A stretch of 7,631 nucleotides of DNA from an uncultured Opitutia bacterium (GTDB lineage Bacteria > Verrucomicrobiota > Verrucomicrobiia > Opitutales > Opitutaceae), in assembly GCA_903938935.1 (NCBI GenBank), contig CAJAFD010000384.1:1-7631 (forward strand). The letters run 5' to 3'. Position 1 is the stretch's first letter, and every line of letters begins with the position of its first letter. The position numbers and the translations under genes were made by a program. Shown here piece by piece: positions 1 through 5,198 of the stretch. A model generated the notes under the pieces. It worked only from the letters and a program-made list of their open reading frames with translations, did not search any database and was not told the DNA's origin.

Positions 1-2
1 GA

Positions 3-878
3 TCCGTGGTGGAGCAGCTCCGTCGCTCGGATATTTTTAAGGATTATGAGCAGGCCTTTCGGGAGACCACGGGCTTACCGATTAACCTGCGTCCGATCGA
101 GGCGTTTGATTTGCCGCATCACAAAGATCCGAAGCAGGCGCCGTTTTGTGCGTTGCTGGCTCAGAGCAACAAATCGTGCGCGGCATGTCTGCAATTGCAG
201 AAAAAAGTGGAGGAAGAGGCGAAGTTGGAGCCGAAAACGCTCAAGTGCTTTGCGGGCCTGTGTGATTCTGCTGTACCGGTGCGCGTGGGCGAAAACCTCG
301 TGGCCTTTTTACAAACCGGTCAGATTTTGTTGCATCAGCCGTCCAAAACCGAATTCGCCAAGACGACTCGGCAACTCGTCCAATGGGGGTCTGAAGTGGA
401 TCTTAAACGATTGGAAGAGGCGTATTTTCAGACGCGCGTTGTCTCGAAAAAACAATACGAGTCCATCCTGCGGTTGCTCACGATTTTCGCGCAGCATCTC
501 GCCGCGGTGAGCAACCAACTCAGCGTGCGGCAAAGCTCGAGCGAGGCCCCCGCTGTGACGCGCGCTCGGATTTACATCGCCGAGCACCAAACGGAGGAAA
601 TCGCCCTCAAAGACGTGGCCGGGGCGGTAAACATGAGTGCATTTTATTTCTGCAAAACTTTCAAAAAGGCCACGGGCATGACGTTTACCGATTATCTGGC
701 CCGAGTTCGGGTGGAGAAAGTGAAAAACCTGCTGCTCAATCCGCACAAACGCGTGAGTGAGGCCGCATATGAAGCCGGGTTTCAATCGTTGTCGCAGTTC
801 AACCGAGTTTTCCTGCGGATTGCCGGAGAATCTCCCTCGGTTTACCGCGATCACGTGCATAACACGTCGAGGTCTTAA
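3..878 (+). CDS. PocR-domain AraC-family transcriptional regulator (5' end probably cut)
   Basis: This is a ligand-responsive DNA-binding regulator. Counting from the first in-window GTG (position 6), residues 8-165 form a PocR-type sensory domain: a 'DYEQAFRETTGLP' opening, then cysteines at 48, 58, 61, 81 and 86 in the usual FC..C..C and KCFAGLC pattern. Residues about 185-285 are an AraC double helix-turn-helix, with the first HTH around 'LKDVAGAVNMSAFYFCKTFK' and the second around 'VSEAAYEAGFQSLSQFNRVF'. The frame stays open to the left edge, no ribosome site fits before the GTG, and relatives usually have several more residues before the PocR domain, so the true start is probably upstream. 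The stop is TAA at 876-878. The ligand is unknown; PocR domains are thought to bind small metabolites, and the Cys set could bind a metal or report redox state. Its role in controlling the oxidase locus is inferred from proximity only. The family call is firm. Confidence 0.9.
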   Translation, partial: SVVEQLRRSDIFKDYEQAFRETTGLPINLRPIEAFDLPHHKDPKQAPFCALLAQSNKSCAACLQLQKKVEEEAKLEPKTLKCFAGLCDSAVPVRVGENLVAFLQTGQILLHQPSKTEFAKTTRQLVQWGSEVDLKRLEEAYFQTRVVSKKQYESILRLLTIFAQHLAAVSNQLSVRQSSSEAPAVTRARIYIAEHQTEEIALKDVAGAVNMSAFYFCKTFKKATGMTFTDYLARVRVEKVKNLLLNPHKRVSEAAYEAGFQSLSQFNRVFLRIAGESPSVYRDHVHNTSRS

Positions 879-889
879 CGAGGTTTAAG
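874..889. repeat. Short dyad carrying both convergent stop codons
   Basis: CTTAA (874-878) and TTAAG (885-889) form a perfect 5-bp inverted repeat around a 6-base loop. The left arm contains the TAA stop of the + strand regulator and the right arm the TTA (TAA on the - strand) stop of the convergent gene. It is AT-rich and too weak to be a terminator by itself, and it may be a by-product of two TAA stops lying back to back. Confidence 0.35.
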
Positions 890-1358
890 CGAGCGCTGCG
901 ATTTTCGCGGCTTTTATACTCAGCGCAGCGTTACGATATTGGCAGACTGAGCAAAAAGCCTCGACCTCGGTCCGCGCTAACATGCGGACGACGTTTAATA
1001 ATTCAGCCATCGCTTGATCTCGCGCCATGGCCTCGATTTTAGGCATGGCTACTTGGGTAAACACCAGCGCTTCGAGCCACGCTTGTTCGCCCGCGATAAA
1101 AAAATAGAGGTAGGGATTACGGCCACAGGGACAATCCGGACGTGCGCCGCTCGCCAGCGCTGCTGCGAGGGTCTTGCGGTTGGAGGTTGGTTCCAGCGCT
1201 TGGATGATCGAGTCGAAGGTCCAATCCAACAAGTGGATCAACGTGTCAGGGTGGGCCAGAGCGGTGTTCGCGCGCTCAATATGCAGAAGCGTGGTCCACC
1301 GGGCGCAGATTTGCGTCCGACGATGAAGCAGCGCTTGAACCAATTGTCCCTGCATCAC
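885..1358 (-). CDS. Unrecognised helical protein with CxC and CxxC cysteine pairs
   Basis: I do not recognise the family with certainty. The product of about 157 residues looks all-helical and soluble, with no signal peptide or membrane segment. The N-terminal part (residues 1-55, with 'ALAHPDTLIHLLDWTFDSI') loosely recalls small sensor-type N-terminal helical domains. Cysteines occur as C76-x-C78 ('DCPCGRNPYLYFF') and C136-x2-C139 ('FCSVCQYR'), plus a lone C18, so a four-Cys metal or iron-sulfur site is possible but unproven. The track start is GTG (1356-1358), and the next codon is ATG (1353-1355), which is an equally good start; neither has a clear Shine-Dalgarno. It is transcribed away from the oxidase cluster, across a 171-bp divergent gap, and converges on the AraC-type regulator. 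Coding is supported by the long compositionally normal frame and the gap it fills. A sensing or accessory role for the oxidase is only a guess. Confidence 0.7.
   Translation of the reverse strand: MMQGQLVQALLHRRTQICARWTTLLHIERANTALAHPDTLIHLLDWTFDSIIQALEPTSNRKTLAAALASGARPDCPCGRNPYLYFFIAGEQAWLEALVFTQVAMPKIEAMARDQAMAELLNVVRMLARTEVEAFCSVCQYRNAALSIKAAKIAALA
895..917 (+). terminator. Candidate Rho-independent terminator of the AraC-type gene
   Basis: GCTGCGA (895-901) pairs with TCGCGGC (905-911) over 7 bp, including one G-U pair, around a 3-base TTT loop, and is followed by TTTTAT (912-917). It begins 16 bases after the stop of the + strand regulator and lies inside the 3' coding end of the convergent gene. 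The U-tract is short, so this is a plausible rather than certain terminator. Confidence 0.4.
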
Positions 1359-1418
1359 GAGAGACTAGCAACTTGGTCGCCGGCTGACTCCGCGCGCGTT
1401 GCCAAAGGATGAGCATAC

Positions 1419-1448
1419 TTTGTCTCGGTAAAATCAATCTCGGACAAA
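1419..1448. promoter_or_regulatory. Inverted repeat TTTGTC-N18-GACAAA in the divergent intergenic region
   Basis: Two perfect 6-base arms (1419-1424 and 1443-1448) flank 18 bases that also contain a repeated TCTCGG and an ATCAA half-site (1433-1437) of the Fnr/FixK type. It lies 61 bp upstream of the - strand gene's start and 82 bp before the + strand DUF2934 gene. It could be an operator for either direction, but the arms are short and there is no independent support. Confidence 0.2.
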
Positions 1449-1451
1449 ATA

Positions 1452-1484
1452 TGCACAGTCTCAGCCAAGGCCTGCACAGACTGA
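1452..1484 (+). promoter_or_regulatory. Direct repeat spaced 21 bp, candidate AraC-family operator
   Basis: TGCACAGTCTCA (1452-1463) and TGCACAGACTGA (1473-1484) match at 10 of 12 positions and start exactly 21 bp apart, two helical turns. AraC-family dimers typically bind tandem direct half-sites with about this spacing. If TATATT at 1500-1505 is the -10 box, the downstream copy overlaps where the -35 box should be (about 1477-1482), the arrangement seen at AraC-activated promoters. The regulator could be the AraC/PocR protein encoded at 3-878, but this is inference. Confidence 0.35.
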
Positions 1485-1494
1485 TTGCGTTCAG
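1481..1494. promoter_or_regulatory. Weak Fnr/Crp-like dyad CTGAT-N4-TTCAG
   Basis: The 14-base sequence has the TGA-N6-TCA core of the Crp/Fnr superfamily and agrees with the Fnr consensus TTGAT-N4-ATCAA at 7 of 10 defined positions. Fnr/FixK-type control of cbb3 oxidase operons is well established in other bacteria. Against it, its centre lies only about 25 bp before the start point implied by the TATATT box, too close for ordinary class II activation, and it overlaps the direct repeat at 1452-1484. Confidence 0.25.
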
Positions 1495-1499
1495 GTGGT

Positions 1500-1505
1500 T
1501 ATATT
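1500..1505 (+). promoter_or_regulatory. Candidate -10 box (TATATT) for the + strand cluster
   Basis: TATATT lies in an AT-rich patch 24 bases before the ATG at 1530 and is the best -10-like hexamer between the divergent genes. No good -35 hexamer lies 16-18 bp upstream (about 1477-1482 reads CACAGA), which would fit a promoter that needs an activator. No start point can be fixed from sequence alone. Confidence 0.3.
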
Positions 1506-1529
1506 TAAAGCCACACCAACCGCCAACCC

Positions 1530-1745
1530 ATGAAAATCAACGCCTCTCACGCCATCGCCTCAGCCGAACCGACCGAAGCTCAAATTCAACATCAAGCTTA
1601 CATGCTCTGGCAGGCGGGCGGATGCCAAGAAGGCCGTGAGCTTGATGACTGGCTGCACGCGCGTGAGTTGCTGCGTCATCACCAGGGCTTCGCCAAGGCC
1701 GCCGCCAAAGCGCGAGCACGTACGCCGAAGCGTGCGACTCAATAA
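1530..1745 (+). CDS. DUF2934 small protein
   Basis: The 71-residue product carries the DUF2934 motif at about residues 16-48: 'EAQIQHQAYMLWQAGGCQEG' followed by 'ELDDWLHARELL', close to the family pattern of (R/Q)AYxLWxxxGxPxGxxxxxWLxAExEL. The remaining C-terminus is short and very basic (AAAKARARTPKRATQ). DUF2934 proteins are small, soluble, and of unknown function. The ATG is chosen because it sits directly before the motif; there is no Shine-Dalgarno before it. It is the first + strand gene after the divergent promoter region and is followed 31 bp later by a small membrane protein, so it could be the first gene of the oxidase transcript or a separate unit. Its presence beside a cbb3 locus may be coincidental. 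Confidence 0.8.
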   Translation: MKINASHAIASAEPTEAQIQHQAYMLWQAGGCQEGRELDDWLHARELLRHHQGFAKAAAKARARTPKRATQ

Positions 1746-1754
1746 TCCAGAAAA

Positions 1755-1771
1755 TTTCACCTAAGTGATAT
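1755..1771. promoter_or_regulatory. Dyad TCAC-CTAA-GTGA upstream of the small membrane protein gene
   Basis: TCAC (1757-1760) and GTGA (1765-1768) are perfect 4-base arms around CTAA, and the match extends to 6 of 7 bases per half when flanks are included (1754-1771). It lies in the 31-bp gap between the DUF2934 stop and the ATG at 1777 and covers the alternative GTG start at 1765. It could be a small operator or pure chance. Confidence 0.15.
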
Positions 1772-1776
1772 CCCTC

Positions 1777-2064
1777 ATGTCTGTCGTGCCACTCACGCTT
1801 ACGATCAGTCTCGGTTTGGTTTTCACGTTCATTATTTTTTTCCTGCGAGAACATGCCCGTAGCGGCATCAGTAGCGCCGAGCGCGATTCGTTGCTGCCCT
1901 TGGCGGAAGAGACTCCGCACCTGACGGAATCTAAACATTTAACGTCCGAGTCAGACCACGACCATAATGCGGCTTTAACGACCGATGCCGCCGACTGCGG
2001 ATGTCGTAGCGGTCGTCACGCCCCGTGCGCGGGGTGTCTCAAGCGCCCGGCCGATCACACCTGA
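1777..2064 (+). CDS. Single-pass membrane protein with His/Cys-rich tail (CcoS-like topology)
   Basis: The product has 95 residues from the ATG at 1777. I prefer this over the in-frame GTG at 1765 because the ATG gives the short N-terminus usual for such proteins. Residues 4-23 form one membrane helix, followed by a basic 'REHARSG' segment, an acidic part, then a tail with histidines (H61-D-H63) and cysteines C74-x-C76 and C84-x2-C87 ('CGCRSGRHAPCAGC'). Length, topology and position just before the oxidase genes recall the assembly factor CcoS, which also has a short N-terminus, one helix and an 'RSG' stretch, but CcoS does not normally have this Cys tail and the similarity is weak. The tail suggests metal (perhaps copper) binding, which is inference. 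The TGA stop is 28 bp before ccoNO. Coding is likely; function is open. Confidence 0.72.
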   Translation: MSVVPLTLTISLGLVFTFIIFFLREHARSGISSAERDSLLPLAEETPHLTESKHLTSESDHDHNAALTTDAADCGCRSGRHAPCAGCLKRPADHT

Positions 2065-2092
2065 ATTTCATTCAACCGATTAATTTTTCGCC

Positions 2093-4408
2093 ATGTCCGA
2101 CCAAAAAATAACCATCGAATTCAACGACAAGGTCGTTCGCCAATTCCTTCTCGCCTCCGTGATTTGGGGCGCCGTGGGCATGGTGGTCGGCACGCTCGTC
2201 GCTGCGCAGCTCAATTACTGGCAGGTAAACTTTAATCTCCCTTGGCTTACGTTTGGGCGACTGCGTCCACTGCACACCAACGCCGTGATTTTTGCGTTTG
2301 TGGGCAACATGATGTTCGCCGGCATCTATTATTCGACGCAGCGTCTCGTGAAGGCTCGGTTGGCGAGCGATTTTCTCTCCCAGCTTCATTTCTGGGGTTG
2401 GCAGCTCATCATTGTGGCGGCGGCGATCACGCTCCCCTTGGGATTCTCGCGCGGCAAGGAATACGCGGAGCTCATCTGGCCGATCAACATCGCCGTGACT
2501 TTGATTTGGGTGGTGTTTGCCGTTAACTTTTTTTGGACGCTGGCGAAGCGCCGGGAGCCGAGCCTCTACGTGGCGATCTGGTTTTACATCGCGACGATCA
2601 TCACGGTGGCGATGCTCTACATCGTAAATCATCTCTCGATTCCCACGAGTTGGCTTCACAGTTATCCGGTCTTCGGCGGCGTGCAGGATGCGCTCGTCCA
2701 ATGGTGGTACGGGCACAACGCCGTCGCGTTTTTTCTCACTACGCCTATTCTCGGCGTGATGTATTATTTTCTGCCGAAAGCGGCAGAGCGTCCGGTGTAT
2801 TCGTATCGGTTGTCGGTGATTCATTTTTGGTCGCTCGTCTTTGTTTATATTTGGGCTGGTCCGCATCATCTGTTGAACAGCGCTTTGCCCGGCTGGCTGC
2901 AGAACCTCGGTATGACGTTTTCGCTGATGCTCTGGGCCCCATCGTGGGGCGGCATGCTCAACGGGCTTCTTACCCTCCGCGGCGCCTGGGACAAACTCCG
3001 GACGGATCCCGTGCTCAAGTTTTTCGCCGCCGCCGTCACGTTTTACGGCATGTGTACCTTCGAAGGGCCGTTGCTTTCGATCAAATCGGTCAACGCCCTC
3101 GGCCACTACACCGATTGGATCATCGGTCATGTCCACGGCGGCACGCTCGGCTGGAACGGGTTCATGGCGGCCGGCATGATTTATTGGCTACTCCCCCGGC
3201 TATGGAGTCGGCCGTTGCATTCGGTTGCCCTCGCCAATCTGCACTTCTGGCTCGGTACAGTCGGTATTCTCCTCTACGTCGGCGCGATGTGGACGAGCGG
3301 GATCACCCAAGGCGTCATGCTCAATGCCACGACCGAGAACGGCACGGTCTTGGCGTATCCGAACTTTCTGGATACGCTCAACACGATCCGCCCGATGATG
3401 TTGATGCGCGTGATCGGGGGTTCACTGTATCTCGTGGGTTGGTTTCTGCTCATTTATAATCTCTGGAAAACCATCGCCACGGCTCGGCCCGTCAATGGCA
3501 CCATCGAAGTGTTCGCCGACGAAGGTGTCATCGCCCACGAAGACAAAATCACGTTGGTCGGTACGTTTCTTAATCCCCCGGTGGCCTTCTCGATTTTAGG
3601 CGTGGGTTTCTCCTGCGCGTGGATGTTTGGCGGCGATATTTTGAGCATCGCTGGAATGTTCGGCCTATTGCTCTGCGTCGTGTTGGCCTACGCGCACTTC
3701 GAGTCGCGCGGTAAAAAATGGGCCACGTGGTATGATCGCCTCCTCGTTAACTCCGCGCCTTTTACGATTCTCGTCGTCATCGCGGTCGCGGTCGGCGGAC
3801 TGGTGCAAATCATCCCGACCGTGCTGGTGAATCGCGCGGCCAACGTCGAAGACCGCCGCCAGCTGCCTTACACGCCGCTCGAACTCGCCGGGCGCGATAT
3901 TTTTGTGAGCGAAGGCTGTTATAATTGTCACTCGCAGATGATCCGCACGCTCGTGCCTGACGTGCTCCGCTATGGTGATTACTCGCGCCTCGGTGAATCC
4001 ATTTACGACCATCCATTTCAATGGGGTTCCAAACGCACCGGTCCAGATCTGGCCCGTGTCGGCTCGAAATATCCCAACATCTGGCACCTGCGCCACATGG
4101 AAGATCCGCGCGCCATTTCCGTCGGATCCAACATGCCCAACTATCCTTGGCTGTTCACCAGCCCCACGGATGTCGCGGCACTCCCCGGGAAAATCGCCGT
4201 GCAACGCCAGCTGGGTGTGCCTTATCCCGCGTGGACCGATGCGCAGATCACGGCCGACGTTAACCAACAAGCCAAAGCCATCGTGGAAGATCTGAAAACG
4301 GCCGGCGGAGTGATCGCGCCCGACAAGCAGATCGTCGCCCTCATCGCCTATCTCCAGAAGCTCGGAAAATACGAGACCGTGGCCCCGTCATCCCGTGCCG
4401 CGCGTTAA
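2093..4408 (+). CDS. ccoNO: Fused cytochrome cbb3 oxidase subunits I and II (CcoN-CcoO)
   Basis: This 771-residue inner-membrane protein is the catalytic core that reduces O2 to water, joined to the mono-heme electron-entry subunit. Residues 1-480 are CcoN. H61 ('RPLHTNAVIFAF') and H348 are the expected low-spin heme b ligands, H346 ('GHVHGG') the heme b3 ligand, H208, H258 and H259 the CuB ligands, and Y252 the cross-linked tyrosine; these assignments are by motif against the Pseudomonas stutzeri enzyme. The 'KEYAE' segment (122-126) and E324 are also conserved. Residues about 494-535 add two further predicted membrane helices. Residues 556-771 are CcoO: an anchor helix (556-575), heme c site C609-Y-N-C612-H613 and the axial M681 ('SNMPNYPWL'). 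Separate CcoN and CcoO are usual; fusions occur in Bacteroidota and related phyla. No internal stop or restart is visible. ccoQ follows after 42 bp. Confidence 0.97.
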   Translation: MSDQKITIEFNDKVVRQFLLASVIWGAVGMVVGTLVAAQLNYWQVNFNLPWLTFGRLRPLHTNAVIFAFVGNMMFAGIYYSTQRLVKARLASDFLSQLHFWGWQLIIVAAAITLPLGFSRGKEYAELIWPINIAVTLIWVVFAVNFFWTLAKRREPSLYVAIWFYIATIITVAMLYIVNHLSIPTSWLHSYPVFGGVQDALVQWWYGHNAVAFFLTTPILGVMYYFLPKAAERPVYSYRLSVIHFWSLVFVYIWAGPHHLLNSALPGWLQNLGMTFSLMLWAPSWGGMLNGLLTLRGAWDKLRTDPVLKFFAAAVTFYGMCTFEGPLLSIKSVNALGHYTDWIIGHVHGGTLGWNGFMAAGMIYWLLPRLWSRPLHSVALANLHFWLGTVGILLYVGAMWTSGITQGVMLNATTENGTVLAYPNFLDTLNTIRPMMLMRVIGGSLYLVGWFLLIYNLWKTIATARPVNGTIEVFADEGVIAHEDKITLVGTFLNPPVAFSILGVGFSCAWMFGGDILSIAGMFGLLLCVVLAYAHFESRGKKWATWYDRLLVNSAPFTILVVIAVAVGGLVQIIPTVLVNRAANVEDRRQLPYTPLELAGRDIFVSEGCYNCHSQMIRTLVPDVLRYGDYSRLGESIYDHPFQWGSKRTGPDLARVGSKYPNIWHLRHMEDPRAISVGSNMPNYPWLFTSPTDVAALPGKIAVQRQLGVPYPAWTDAQITADVNQQAKAIVEDLKTAGGVIAPDKQIVALIAYLQKLGKYETVAPSSRAAR

Positions 4409-4450
4409 ACCGCTCATACTTCAACACGCACTCAACCGAGATTTTTCTCT

Positions 4451-4645
4451 ATGTTCCGCCGCCTCATTTTTGACGACTCCGCCACCTTGTTTACCCTCGT
4501 GGCGTTCATCACCGCTGTGTCCATTTTCGCCTCCATCAGTTGGCGCGCCTTGCGCATGAAACGCGCCCAACTCGCGCATTTCGAAAATCTGCCCTTCACC
4601 ACGCCCACTCCTTCTGCTCGCCATGACACCGATCCCACCGCCTGA
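4451..4645 (+). CDS. ccoQ: Cytochrome cbb3 oxidase subunit IV (CcoQ/FixQ-like)
   Basis: The 64-residue product has one membrane helix at about residues 11-32 followed by a basic cytoplasmic segment ('WRALRMKRAQLAHFENLP'), matching CcoQ in length, topology and gene order (between CcoO and CcoP). CcoQ is a non-catalytic subunit that stabilises association of CcoP with the core. It starts 42 bp after ccoNO and its last 23 bases overlap the start of ccoP in another frame, which suggests translational coupling. CcoQ sequences are poorly conserved, so the call rests mainly on position and topology. Confidence 0.82.
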   Translation: MFRRLIFDDSATLFTLVAFITAVSIFASISWRALRMKRAQLAHFENLPFTTPTPSARHDTDPTA

Positions 4646-5195
4646 AGACGAAACGCTCCGTCACCATTCCTTTGACGGCATCCAGGAATTCGACAAACGC
4701 CTCCCCAACTGGTGGCTGATGACGCTCTACGGCGCGATCCTCTTCTGGGTCGGATATTGGGCCTATTTTCAATGGTTTCATGTCGGTCTTGACGGCCCCG
4801 AAGAAGTGACGCGCGAGATGACCAAAATCGAGGCTGCGCGACTTGCCGCCGCACCCATCACGGACAACACCAGCCTCTGGAAAATGAGTCGGAATCCCGT
4901 CATGGTTGAGGCTGGCCGCATTACGTTCAACACGCTGTGCGCGAGTTGCCACACAGAGAAACTGACCGGAGCCATCGGCCCCAATCTCGTGGACCGACTC
5001 TGGATTCACGGTGGTACGCCCAAGGAAATTTATGCGACTTTGGAAAAGGGCATCCTCGCGAAAGGTATGCCCGCGTGGGTTCCCGTGATTGGCGCCAAAA
5101 AATCCGCTGAAGCGGTCGCCTACATTCTGAGTTTTCACCAAGAAGGTGAACCCATCGAGGTGCAAGCTGCGTGGATTCCTCAAGCACCGAAATAA
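4623..5195 (+). CDS. ccoP: Cytochrome cbb3 oxidase subunit III (CcoP), short mono-heme form
   Basis: CcoP is a membrane-anchored c-type cytochrome that hands electrons to the oxidase core. Residues 16-35 ('SFDGIQEFDKRLPNWWLM') are the diagnostic CcoP N-terminal motif, followed by the anchor helix (about 32-50) and a long polar linker. The cytochrome domain has one heme site, C106-A-S-C109-H110, and a probable axial M149 ('KGMPAW'). The product has 190 residues, against about 290-310 for standard two-heme CcoP, so one cytochrome domain is absent; the frame is clean, with no sign of a frameshift. The ATG at 4623 lies inside ccoQ (23-base overlap), and the stop is 3 bases before ccoG. Identification is firm; the single heme is the notable point. 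Confidence 0.95.
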   Translation: MTPIPPPEDETLRHHSFDGIQEFDKRLPNWWLMTLYGAILFWVGYWAYFQWFHVGLDGPEEVTREMTKIEAARLAAAPITDNTSLWKMSRNPVMVEAGRITFNTLCASCHTEKLTGAIGPNLVDRLWIHGGTPKEIYATLEKGILAKGMPAWVPVIGAKKSAEAVAYILSFHQEGEPIEVQAAWIPQAPK

Positions 5196-5198
5196 TTA

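Noticed and set aside
309..860. 183-codon - strand frame opposite the AraC-type regulator
   Set aside because: It has low-complexity composition, no recognisable motif, and overlaps fully a convincing PocR/AraC gene.
1481..1529. Classical class II Fnr promoter for the + strand cluster
   Set aside because: A start point 41.5 bp from the dyad centre would fall at about 1529, just before the ATG, and no -10 box lies at 1517-1522.
1409..1639. 76-codon + frame across the divergent promoter region
   Set aside because: It overlaps the DUF2934 gene in another frame and its translation has no hydrophobic or domain pattern.
2062..2074. Palindrome TGAAT-TTC-ATTCA before ccoNO as an Fnr-type site
   Set aside because: The 3-base spacer does not fit Fnr sites, and it overlaps the previous stop codon; probably chance in an AT-rich gap.
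2072..3136. 354-codon - strand frame opposite ccoNO
   Set aside because: It is antisense to a highly conserved oxidase; its product is rich in Arg, His, Asp and Pro with no domain or membrane pattern, as expected for a shadow in GC-rich coding DNA.
4596..5183. Long - strand frame opposite ccoP
   Set aside because: ccoP on the + strand has its heme motif and diagnostic N-terminus; the antisense product has no support.
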